Shown here one piece after another: positions 17,060 through 23,950 of a DNA stretch of 64,000 nt. Location: positions 277,300 to 341,299 of the forward strand of contig KE159611.1 of the NCBI GenBank assembly GCA_000403295.2, in the 5' to 3' direction. Made by a program: the position numbers and the translations under genes. The DNA comes from Lachnospiraceae bacterium M18-1 (GTDB lineage: Bacteria; Bacillota; Clostridia; Lachnospirales; Lachnospiraceae). The notes under the pieces are model-generated. The model was not told the origin of the DNA. It saw nothing but the letters and a program-made list of their open reading frames with translations, and ran no database searches. Position 1 is the stretch's first letter. Every line of letters starts with the position of its first letter.

Positions 17060-18529
17060 TTATTCTTCTACGTCGTCCAGCTTGGCGGTAAATTCGCCAA
17101 TTACGCGTCCCATTGCAATGGCTTCAGTAATATTGGTTCCGCCCGGATAGAACTTATTTACGATAGAGCCAAGCTCTCCAGCCGCAAACAGACGTTCAAT
17201 CGGCTTTTCATCCGTGTCCAGTACGCGGCCGTACTCATCATGCATCGGACCGCCCTGTGTATTAAGAAGCGCAGGCCAAAGCTGTATCGCGTAAAACGGA
17301 AGCTTTGTGATCGGTCCCATTTTGTAACAGTCTCTCTTAAACTCCGGATCATATCCGGTGAGCGCTGCCTGATTATAATCTGCAACTGCTTTTTCCAGCA
17401 CGCCGGGAGCATATCCCAGCTGCTCGCCCAGATCAGCAATCGTATAAGCCTTTTTGATCCAGCCTTTTTCAATCTCTCTCTGATTGTCTTTGCTCCAGCC
17501 CTCCCAGGTAGGATCTTCCTGAATAATACCCGGGCAATGTCCGATGATCGGTCCGGCCGCACGCACATTCTCATCAAAGATCATCCATGCCGGCATCCTC
17601 GGATAAGCCATCTTCTCTGCCTCACAGGCCGTAAAATCAAAGGCCATTGCATGAACATCCAGGCCGGACTCATTTAAGAATCTCTTCCCTTTTTGATCCA
17701 CATACATATAATTCGGAGCATGCATTCCAATAGCGATCGGCTGCTCATGGTCTTTTACCTTATAGCTGACGCCGCAGGATACTCCGGTCATATGCCACAT
17801 CTTCGCACCAAGCTTCGCGGTCATCGTCAAGCCGTCTCCTACGCTGCACAGCGTACCCTGGGCCATCAATTCCTGGCTTAAGTAATTAATCTGCATCTCT
17901 TTATTGCGGTTAAAGCCGCCGCATGTCAGACAGATGCCCTTCTTTGCACGGATGTTGAGCGTTCCGTCCGGTGTGCTGGCTTTCATACCTGTCACTTCTT
18001 TTTTGCTGTTCGTAATCAGTTCCAGACCACGTGTCTCATACATAATTTCAATGTTCCGCTTATTCACGCCGTGCATAAGGGAACGGATCAGATAATATCC
18101 GCCGTTCATATCCGGATCCCCGCCATCCTTTGGAACAAACTGAGAACGTCCGCCAAGGCCGTCTGCTCCCGGGAGGAAATCCCATACCGCATTCGGCGCC
18201 GGAGGAAACGGAACTTTACCTGCCACCCGGAAATCGCACTCACATTTTTCTCTGAACCAGTCGTGACTGCTCATAGAAACATCCACAAATTTGTGTATCA
18301 GCTCGTCCTTCACGGTATCATCGAATACTGCGCGGTAGTAATCATATACCTTTTTATCATCCAGGAATACGCGTAAAGTACCTCCGCTCAAACGTGTATT
18401 TCCTCCCGGCACTTTATCAGCTTCAATGACCAGAACTTCCGCACCGTTATCATGTGCCTCGATTGCGGCACATCCGCCTGCAGCCCCCAGGCCGACTACC
18501 AGAACGTCAACAACCTTATCCCACTTCAT
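17060..18529 (-). CDS. FAD-dependent oxidoreductase (fumarate reductase flavoprotein / ketosteroid dehydrogenase-like)
   Basis: A 489-residue FAD_binding_2 flavoprotein. It has the Rossmann dinucleotide motif VLVVGLGAAGG (residues 9-19), EADKVPGGNTRLSGG (~35-50), and the C-terminal FAD-contact segment AAGELGSIVNKFYPGGTNITEAIAMGRV. Family members reduce or dehydrogenate carbon-carbon double bonds next to a carboxylate or ketone: fumarate, urocanate and related acids, or 3-ketosteroids. There is no FMN-binding or cytochrome domain and no signal peptide, so a cytoplasmic enzyme is expected. It is next to a GPH transporter gene on the same strand and has its own near-perfect promoter (18582-18610). 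The substrate cannot be settled; bile acids/steroids or plant phenolic acids are both possible in a gut anaerobe. Confidence 0.82.
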   Translation of the reverse strand: MKWDKVVDVLVVGLGAAGGCAAIEAHDNGAEVLVIEADKVPGGNTRLSGGTLRVFLDDKKVYDYYRAVFDDTVKDELIHKFVDVSMSSHDWFREKCECDFRVAGKVPFPPAPNAVWDFLPGADGLGGRSQFVPKDGGDPDMNGGYYLIRSLMHGVNKRNIEIMYETRGLELITNSKKEVTGMKASTPDGTLNIRAKKGICLTCGGFNRNKEMQINYLSQELMAQGTLCSVGDGLTMTAKLGAKMWHMTGVSCGVSYKVKDHEQPIAIGMHAPNYMYVDQKGKRFLNESGLDVHAMAFDFTACEAEKMAYPRMPAWMIFDENVRAAGPIIGHCPGIIQEDPTWEGWSKDNQREIEKGWIKKAYTIADLGEQLGYAPGVLEKAVADYNQAALTGYDPEFKRDCYKMGPITKLPFYAIQLWPALLNTQGGPMHDEYGRVLDTDEKPIERLFAAGELGSIVNKFYPGGTNITEAIAMGRVIGEFTAKLDDVEE

Positions 18530-18581
18530 ACATTTTCTCCTTTCAAATTAATTTTGATTTATGAATTATTTTTATATTCGA

Positions 18582-18610
18582 ATTATATTATTTTATATAT
18601 AATTTGTCAA
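18582..18610 (-). promoter_or_regulatory. Consensus sigma-A promoter of the FAD oxidoreductase gene
   Basis: On the minus strand a perfect TTGACA (complement of 18605-18610), a 17-bp spacer and a perfect TATAAT (complement of 18582-18587). An ATTCGAAT palindrome immediately downstream (18575-18582) may be an operator. Confidence 0.85.
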
Positions 18611-18627
18611 TATAAAATATTCTGCAT

Positions 18628-19968
18628 TTACTTTCCTGCCTCGGCACGCATCTGTGCAATCTTCTTATCTGTTAATGGATAGAACAGCATTGCGATAATA
18701 ACAATGATCAGAAGAACCGCCGGGAACAGTGCAAACAGGATCGGAAGGCCTGCAATCGCCTGCTCCGTTACGTGATCTGCCTGAAAACCAATCGCAGTAA
18801 GCCCGACACCCAGTATAAGTCCCTGGAAAACACCGCCTATCTTTGGAGAAAGAGATAATAAGGTCATCAAAAATCCTTTCAAATCTTTTCCTGTCTTTAA
18901 TTCTGTATAATCAACCAGATTCGAATATACCGCCGCTTCCGCAGAATGCATAAATGAATACCCGATGTAGCCAATTGACAGTAAAATTGTAAAGAACAAT
19001 GCACTGCTGCTTGAGAAATAAGAAATCAACATACTTCCGGCATAGATCACGCCTCCGACAATATAGGCATTTCGGCTTCCTCCCACAAGCTTAGATACAA
19101 ATGGCGTAATAAAAGAGCCGCCGATCATCAGCGCAGTGCTCAGGGACAGGTATAATGTCAGCATTGCACGATCCTCCAGCACGTATGTGTAATAATAAAC
19201 CGAAAGCGCAGTCACTGCAAAATAGGTTGCAATCTTCAAGATTCCGGCAATGAGGAACATCAGCATAGGGAAGGATATAATGCTTTTAACCATATCCAGA
19301 AAAGACACATTCTCCGCCTGCTGTTTATCAGTTCCTTCTGCCTTTGGCACAGGCTTATCATAGGGTTTTGCCATCATATACAGCTGATAGAATCCAAGGA
19401 AACAAAGGACAGACAGGATGCCTGCAAATGCGGAATACCCGATTGCCGCAAACGCAGTGACCGCTACAAGACTAAGCAAAAACTTGGCCAGAGAATTCAT
19501 CTGTATGCGGCACGCTGCATAGGACGCCCTGTCTGACGGATCGGGCGCCAATACTGGGAGAAGTCCCGTATACGGAGAATATACCAGGTTCCAGGAAACA
19601 TAACACAATATGTACATCAGTCCAAAATAAGCCACTGCAGCGCCTCCTGAAAAGCCAAAATCTGTAAATCTGAGCCAATTAAAGATCGCGCAGAAAATTG
19701 CCCCCCAAAGAATCCACGGACGAAATTTTCCGCTCTTAAAATTCGACTTTTGTATCAGGATTCCAATGATCGGGATGGAAATCGTATCGATCATGCTTGC
19801 GACCGCCATTGCAGATCCCATTGCTGTTGCCGACAGACCTACCGCCGTTGTCAGAAATGCGCTGAAGTACGTCGACGACAAATTCGTAATGATCGTGGTG
19901 AAAAAGTTGCCCAGGCCATACCGATAGCTCTGCACGCTATAGATAGATTTCTTTTTTTGCTGCTCCAT
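18628..19968 (-). CDS. GPH-family (MelB-like) MFS cation symporter
   Basis: A 446-residue carrier with 12 predicted spans. The N-terminal half resembles the glycoside-pentoside-hexuronide:cation symporter family: YGLGNFFTTIITNLSSTYFSAFLTTAVGLS, then DTISIPIIGILIQKSNFKSGKFRPWI, the D-x-x-x-D/G-x-x-x-D-x-x-K-x-x-FRPW loop that follows TM2. Classical members take up sugars with Na+ or H+. Members next to FAD reductase genes in gut clostridia may carry other small organic compounds (inference). Start ATG 19968 has AGGAGGTA upstream. It precedes the flavoprotein gene on the same strand by 98 bp, and is divergent from the carrier gene at 20300. Confidence 0.88.
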   Translation of the reverse strand: MEQQKKKSIYSVQSYRYGLGNFFTTIITNLSSTYFSAFLTTAVGLSATAMGSAMAVASMIDTISIPIIGILIQKSNFKSGKFRPWILWGAIFCAIFNWLRFTDFGFSGGAAVAYFGLMYILCYVSWNLVYSPYTGLLPVLAPDPSDRASYAACRIQMNSLAKFLLSLVAVTAFAAIGYSAFAGILSVLCFLGFYQLYMMAKPYDKPVPKAEGTDKQQAENVSFLDMVKSIISFPMLMFLIAGILKIATYFAVTALSVYYYTYVLEDRAMLTLYLSLSTALMIGGSFITPFVSKLVGGSRNAYIVGGVIYAGSMLISYFSSSSALFFTILLSIGYIGYSFMHSAEAAVYSNLVDYTELKTGKDLKGFLMTLLSLSPKIGGVFQGLILGVGLTAIGFQADHVTEQAIAGLPILFALFPAVLLIIVIIAMLFYPLTDKKIAQMRAEAGK

Positions 19969-20005
19969 AAAGTACCTCCTTTTTACTCACACTGTTTAGA
20001 AAACT

Positions 20006-20097
20006 ATACCCAAGGGCATCCCATCATGGCCATCCGGCCGTTTCACAAGGTATATCCAAGGGCATCCTATCATGGCCGTAGCTCGTCGCCCTTTGGC
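20006..20097 (-). repeat. Family A repeat, copy 2 (tandem double unit)
   Basis: Two units are in tandem. Each begins TATA(C/T)CCAAGGGCATCC(C/T)AT and contains CATGGCC, the first continuing ATCCGGCCGTTTCACAAGG and the second GTAGCTCGTCGCCCTTTGG. The unit matches 816-858 and 23918-23950. It separates the GPH gene from its probable promoter and so lies in its mRNA leader. Confidence 0.75.
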
Positions 20098-20114
20098 ATA
20101 ATTTAGTTAGCTAC

Positions 20115-20142
20115 ATTTTACCATCATTTTCATAATTGTCAA
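20115..20142 (-). promoter_or_regulatory. Probable promoter of the GPH transporter gene
   Basis: On the minus strand TTGACA (complement of 20137-20142), a 16-bp spacer and TAAAAT (complement of 20115-20120). The start codon is ~150 bp downstream, beyond the family A repeat. Confidence 0.6.
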
Positions 20143-20160
20143 TATTTTTAAATATTTTTT

Positions 20161-20181
20161 ATTTGTAAACCATTTACAAAT
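20161..20181. promoter_or_regulatory. Candidate operator in the divergent control region
   Basis: A perfect palindrome with 9-bp arms, ATTTGTAAA - CCA - TTTACAAAT. Its right arm contains the -35 box of the plus-strand promoter, and it lies ~20 bp upstream of the minus-strand -35. It is a good repressor/activator site for both directions. No regulator gene is adjacent. Confidence 0.6.
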
Positions 20182-20201
20182 CATGATTTATTTGTTATAC
20201 T
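20173..20201 (+). promoter_or_regulatory. Sigma-A promoter of the IT-superfamily carrier gene
   Basis: TTTACA (20173-20178), a 17-bp spacer and TATACT (20196-20201). The transcript would carry a ~95-nt leader containing a family A repeat. Confidence 0.75.
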
Positions 20202-20227
20202 TAGCGCAGATAAATCTGCAGCTTAGT

Positions 20228-20266
20228 CTCCCCAGGGGCATCCATTATGGTCATCCGGCCCTGGAA
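20228..20266. repeat. Family A repeat, copy 3
   Basis: TCTCCCCAGGGGCATCCATT followed by ATGGTCATCCGGCCCTGG matches the family A core with local changes. It lies in the leader of the carrier gene, so both divergent transcripts carry a copy of this repeat. Confidence 0.6.
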
Positions 20267-20299
20267 TCCTGTTGCGTTATTGCGAAGTAAGGAGTGTGT

Positions 20300-21598
20300 A
20301 TGAATATGATGAAACTGCTTATTCCAATATCAGCGATCATTCTGAGTATTATCGTCGGAAACCGGTATCGGATCAATACCGGTATTATCGCCGGTTCCCT
20401 TGCTACGGTAATCGGTATCATCATGCTGCAGATGACCGCAGCCGACTTTTTTTCTCTTGTTCCAAGCAAGATTATATTCACAGTAACCGTGATCACGATT
20501 TTCTATGGATATTTATCGGAAAATGGTACCCTGTCCGCTGTTATTGATTACATGATCTATGCCCTCAAAGGGAATGCCAGGATGCTTCCTATTGCAATTT
20601 TTATCTTAAGTATCCTGATCAGCGCTATCGGTATCGGCGCGCCCACTGCTACTGCGGTTCTTGCCCCGATCGTCATGTCGATTGCCCCCCGTATCCGGCA
20701 AAGTTCTCTATTATTGGGAGTATCTGTATCCTACGGCGTATGTATCGGCGGAAATTTTATCTTAAGCCAGGGAGGTATTATCGCGTCTTCTATTATCGAG
20801 AGCTCCTCTGCATTTACCGGTATGGGCAGAAACATGATGTTTCAGGCGTTTCTTCTGAGCACATTATTTTTCAGTTCCCTTTATGTTGTGATCTACGTGC
20901 TTAGTCAGCGCAAGGCCGTCCCTATGTCCGGTACGCTGGAAAAACCGGCCCCTCTTTCAACGGTGCAGAAGCAAAGCCTGCTATTATTGGCAGTTTGTCT
21001 GATCACAATCCTTTTATTTGCTCTGCTGTCACATTTTTTACCCAAAGGCCCACTGCAATTTTTTTTCACAGAGTTTGACCTGAGTTTTGTCATTCTGATT
21101 GGAATATTTGTTGAATCCGCCTTACACCTTGCGCATTTTCCGGACATTGTGAAAAATCATATTCCGACGCAGACATTGATCTTTTTTACAGGAATGACAC
21201 TTTTAATGGGAGTTTCCATTCGGGCGGGGATCGTAGAATGGCTCAGCTCTCTGGTGCAGGAGAATATTCCTCAATTTTTTGTATGTGCCATTTTAGCTTT
21301 GTTTGGAGGCATTATGAGTTGTTTCAGCTCTACGTTATCTGTCGTAATCCCGGTACTGTTTCCACTTGTTCCCAGCATTGCCTCCAAAATGAATCTGAAT
21401 CCTGTGCTTTTATACAGCGCCATCTTCATTGGAAGTACAGGCGCGGGCATCTCTCCCTTTTCAACCGGCGGCCTGCTGCTGATCAGCAATTGTCAGGTTC
21501 GGGAAGAATATCATTCTCTCTGGAATAAATTTCTTCTTTTGTGCGGAATCAATATATTTGCAGCCTTCGCTGTCTTCCTGTTGATCGGACATCTGTAA
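20300..21598 (+). CDS. Ion-transporter-superfamily carrier (MatC / dicarboxylate carrier-like)
   Basis: A 432-residue membrane protein with about 11-12 spans and two similar halves. Loops such as SAIGIGAPTATAVLAPIV (~115-132) and SSTLSVVIPVLFPLVPSI, followed by STGAGISPFSTGGLLLI, resemble re-entrant substrate-binding hairpins of the ion transporter superfamily (SLC13, DcuC and MatC-like carriers). The likely substrates are organic anions such as C4-dicarboxylates. Start ATG 20300 has GGAG at 20291; ATG 20306 is also in frame. It is divergent from the GPH/flavoprotein pair across a control region with a shared palindrome, which suggests joint regulation. Confidence 0.75.
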   Translation: MNMMKLLIPISAIILSIIVGNRYRINTGIIAGSLATVIGIIMLQMTAADFFSLVPSKIIFTVTVITIFYGYLSENGTLSAVIDYMIYALKGNARMLPIAIFILSILISAIGIGAPTATAVLAPIVMSIAPRIRQSSLLLGVSVSYGVCIGGNFILSQGGIIASSIIESSSAFTGMGRNMMFQAFLLSTLFFSSLYVVIYVLSQRKAVPMSGTLEKPAPLSTVQKQSLLLLAVCLITILLFALLSHFLPKGPLQFFFTEFDLSFVILIGIFVESALHLAHFPDIVKNHIPTQTLIFFTGMTLLMGVSIRAGIVEWLSSLVQENIPQFFVCAILALFGGIMSCFSSTLSVVIPVLFPLVPSIASKMNLNPVLLYSAIFIGSTGAGISPFSTGGLLLISNCQVREEYHSLWNKFLLLCGINIFAAFAVFLLIGHL

Positions 21599-21652
21599 CT
21601 ATCTCCTCTCTCATCACACGGCGGCTGGAAAATCTAACGCATCAGCCGGAGG

Positions 21653-21702
21653 TTTTTTGTTCTATCGGAAAAATCGGAGAAGTTTCTAATAGAACGAAAA
21701 AA
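21653..21702. terminator. Family F hairpin, copy 2
   Basis: TTTTTTGTTCTATCGGAAA and a matching TTTCTAATAGAACGAAAAAA arm flank CGGAGAAG, diverged from the perfect hairpin at 8348-8394. A small hairpin CGGCTG...CAGCCG (21622-21648) precedes it. It lies just past the carrier stop and probably terminates it. Confidence 0.6.
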
Positions 21703-21722
21703 GCAGGCCAACAATGGCCTGC
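21703..21722. terminator. Short GC hairpin
   Basis: Arms GCAGGCCA and TGGCCTGC around an ACAA loop, directly after the family F hairpin. It adds to the block of terminators between convergent genes. Confidence 0.45.
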
Positions 21723-21752
21723 CTCATGAGTCAAGACTTTATAAATTCTTTT

Positions 21753-21837
21753 CAGCTGTGCGGTTGCAATCCGCCAGGTCGTTTACATGCAATTCATTGC
21801 ATTGAAAATGACCTGGCGGATTACAACCGCACAGCTG
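21753..21837 (-). terminator. Long palindrome / bidirectional terminator (family E)
   Basis: Arms of ~28 bp, CAGCTGTGCGGTTG.. + CAATCCGCCAGGTC and GACCTGGCGGATT + ACAACCGCACAGCTG, with a ~29-nt partly palindromic loop. A T-run (ATTTTTTATTAG) follows on the plus strand and an AAAAG/CTTTT-type flank on the other. The CAGCTGTGC arm recurs in the hairpin at 63347-63450. Confidence 0.65.
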
Positions 21838-21865
21838 GATTTTTTATTAGTTTGATCGTTACTGT

Positions 21866-22495
21866 TCACCGCCGGACAGGATGCCTGATCACAGTCCGCA
21901 GTTTTTCCTCCGCTGCTCTCCGCGGGTCGCTCAGGTAGATCTCATGGTGAAATCTTGAATCCGATAAATCCAGTACATATCCATTTTCCGCCGCAAACTC
22001 ATCCATCCTCCGGATCGTCTCCGGCTCATGATCGTAGCTGCCGATATGCATGCACTGGACGCATACCCCGTCTTGGTAGGTAAAAAATTTCACTTTTGAA
22101 AAATCCGTTTTCTTTTTCGCCGCAGCTTCCTCCACGGCCCAGTCAAAATCTTCTTTTTTCACGAAATCTGGAAGCCGTATCATGGATATCCACTGAAAAT
22201 CCGCTTTCCGGGAATAATCAATCCCGTCCGTTCCTTCCTGCCACCAGAGCCCTTCCAGCGGCGGCACCACATAGGAAAAGTACCCGTCGATCTTATGTGG
22301 CCCTTTATAACTCATTTTAATTGTAAACGCAATTCCATACAGCAGATTCATCGCTGTCTTATACTCCCCGTCCGGGTCGTTGGGATTGCCTCTCCCCCGG
22401 ACTGCCACATAGTTCATCTCAGGGATCTCAATGATCCCCGGCTTTTTGGGCGGGAGATAGTATTCCTTGTACTCTTTTTTATAATCAAACGGCAT
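21866..22495 (-). CDS. GyrI-like small-molecule-binding domain protein
   Basis: A 209-residue stand-alone GyrI-like protein (SOUL/GyrI fold). It has the N-terminal strand GIIEIPEMNYVAVRGRGNPND (residues ~20-40), the middle segment IDGYFSYVVPPLEGLWW, and the second repeat QDGVCVQCMHIGSYDHEPETIRRMDEF typical of the family. Such proteins bind small amphipathic ligands and are usually fused to AraC/MerR regulators; single-domain forms may sequester or turn over ligands. ATG 22495 was chosen over 22516 because AAAGGAAA lies 5-12 nt upstream. It is 24 bp from the TfoX-N gene on the same strand, so they are probably co-transcribed. Confidence 0.82.
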   Translation of the reverse strand: MPFDYKKEYKEYYLPPKKPGIIEIPEMNYVAVRGRGNPNDPDGEYKTAMNLLYGIAFTIKMSYKGPHKIDGYFSYVVPPLEGLWWQEGTDGIDYSRKADFQWISMIRLPDFVKKEDFDWAVEEAAAKKKTDFSKVKFFTYQDGVCVQCMHIGSYDHEPETIRRMDEFAAENGYVLDLSDSRFHHEIYLSDPRRAAEEKLRTVIRHPVRR

Positions 22496-22519
22496 AGATA
22501 TTTCCTTTCCGATCATAAA

Positions 22520-22852
22520 TCAATCTGTACTCGCTTTTTTCTTTTTTGGCTTCGGCATGGGCAGTTCCCTGCATGTCTCTGTTACAAATTCTGCCAGAAA
22601 TCCTTTATCTTCCAGTTCCTCGATCAGAAAATGCGGCTTTGCCCCTTCATAGGGCGAACCGGTTTCCATCTTCGGCGCCAGGCGTTTCCCCGCCTCTGTC
22701 ATCTTCACAAAAAACTGGTCTTCACAGATACATCCAAAAAATTTTCCGTCACAGTATAGTCCATATTCCCCAAACATTTTCCGATAGCTGACCGTCCCTG
22801 CATCGGAAAGCTGGTCTGCCACATATTGTACAAATTCCGGACTGCTTGCCAT
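22520..22852 (-). CDS. TfoX/Sxy N-terminal domain protein
   Basis: A 110-residue protein made of the TfoX N-terminal domain alone: FVQYVADQLSDAGTVSYRKMFGEYGLYCDGKFFGCICEDQFFVK, then KPHFLIEELEDKGFLAEFV. The C-terminus is a lysine-rich tail (PKPKKKKASTD). In gammaproteobacteria, Sxy/TfoX is a competence co-activator. Stand-alone TfoX-N proteins in Firmicutes have no established role, so a competence function should not be assumed. AAGGAAGGAGG lies upstream of ATG 22852. It sits between the WYL regulator and GyrI-like genes on one strand. Confidence 0.85.
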   Translation of the reverse strand: MASSPEFVQYVADQLSDAGTVSYRKMFGEYGLYCDGKFFGCICEDQFFVKMTEAGKRLAPKMETGSPYEGAKPHFLIEELEDKGFLAEFVTETCRELPMPKPKKKKASTD

Positions 22853-22931
22853 TGTTCATCCTCCTTCCTTAACATCATGCACCTGTCCGGACAGGTATCT
22901 TTAGGTGTGCCGCATACGCTGCTGTTCCGAA

Positions 22932-23840
22932 CTATTGTGCATATCGTTTCCGCATATTTTCAATGATTTCCCGCATCTCCTTTTGGACATCCGCCGGTTC
23001 CAGCAATTTTGCCCGATCGCCGAACGTCAGAAGCCAGCTGATCAGATTGTCTTTATCCGTGTAGTCCGCATGGAACAAAAGTCTTCCGTCCTTCTGCTCT
23101 TCGAAGCAGTCCAGACCAAATTCCTCTACCAGACGCCATTTGCACTCTGGCTCAAAGACCGCTTTCACCCGGATACCGCCCGGAAAGATCCGTTCATTTT
23201 TGAGATCCGGCAGAGGCACTTTCCGCGGCTTATAACTTACGCCGGACAGACTCAGCTCCGCCATGCGGTTCAGCTTGAACAGCCGGAAATCCCGGCACAG
23301 GGTACACCATCCCCAGACATACCAGCTGGACCAGCGGAAGATCAGATAATAGGCTTCCATTCTCCTTTTCCCCTCCTTTTTCGGTGAAAAGTAGAGAAAT
23401 TCCAATTCCTGCCTGCCGTCGATCGCCGCCCGGATGATCTCGATCTTGGGTGCCAGATCCGCCTTGTACCAGGAAGACAAGTCGATCAGGACAGACTGGT
23501 TTCCCTCCATAAAATCCGATCCGCCCGGGGAAAGCTTTTCCATTAAAAGGCCGTACTGGTTCGTACCGCTGACACTGTCCAGGCTTCGCAGCCCGGCCAG
23601 GATGTCCTGCATTTCCCGGGTCGTAAAGACGGTCCGGTCTATTTTGTAATTTTCCATAATGGTAATCCCTCCGCCAGCCCCCGGCATGGTCATGATCGGG
23701 ATTCCGGCCCTGCACAGGTCTTCAACGTCCCGGTTGATCGTCCTTCTGGACACCTCAAACCGCTCCGCAAGGTATGGGGCAGTCACCATATCCTGTTGCA
23801 GCAAAACAGATAAAATTCCAATCAGTCGGTCAATCTTCAT
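22932..23840 (-). CDS. YafY-type transcriptional regulator (HTH_11 + WYL)
   Basis: A 302-residue regulator. The N-terminal winged helix (1-60: RLIGILSVLLQQDMVTAPYLAERFEVSRRTINRDVEDL) is of the DeoR/HTH_11 type. The WYL domain (~135-215) contains FLYFSPKKEGKRRMEAYYLIFRWSSWYVWGWCTLCRDFRLFKLNRM, and a WCX-type C-terminal extension follows. WYL domains bind ligands or nucleic acid and often control stress or defence genes; no defence gene is present here. RBS AAAGGAG precedes ATG 23840. It probably regulates the TfoX-N and GyrI-like genes downstream on the same strand (inference). Confidence 0.9.
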   Translation of the reverse strand: MKIDRLIGILSVLLQQDMVTAPYLAERFEVSRRTINRDVEDLCRAGIPIMTMPGAGGGITIMENYKIDRTVFTTREMQDILAGLRSLDSVSGTNQYGLLMEKLSPGGSDFMEGNQSVLIDLSSWYKADLAPKIEIIRAAIDGRQELEFLYFSPKKEGKRRMEAYYLIFRWSSWYVWGWCTLCRDFRLFKLNRMAELSLSGVSYKPRKVPLPDLKNERIFPGGIRVKAVFEPECKWRLVEEFGLDCFEEQKDGRLLFHADYTDKDNLISWLLTFGDRAKLLEPADVQKEMREIIENMRKRYAQ

Positions 23841-23917
23841 ATGCGCTCCTTTAAAAAACAGGATAATTTATTATAACACAGGAAACAGGACAGCTGTATG
23901 TCATGTTTAAAATGAAA

Positions 23918-23950
23918 TCCCCATTATGGCCATCCGGCCGTTTCACAAGG
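23918..23950 (-). repeat. Family A repeat, copy 4 (forms the gene end)
   Basis: CCATTATGGCC followed by ATCCGGCCGTTTCACAAGG, the same unit as copies 1 and 2. It supplies the last codons (..CETAGWP) and the TAA stop of the XRE-PurM gene. Confidence 0.75.

Noticed and set aside
22520..22852. Natural competence function for the TfoX-N protein
   Set aside because: It has only the N-terminal domain, no competence genes are nearby, and stand-alone TfoX-N proteins in Firmicutes have no proven competence role.
22932..23840. WYL regulator as marker of a phage-defence island
   Set aside because: No nuclease, helicase, toxin-antitoxin or other defence gene is present in the neighbourhood; it is flanked by TfoX-N, GyrI-like and PurM-like genes.
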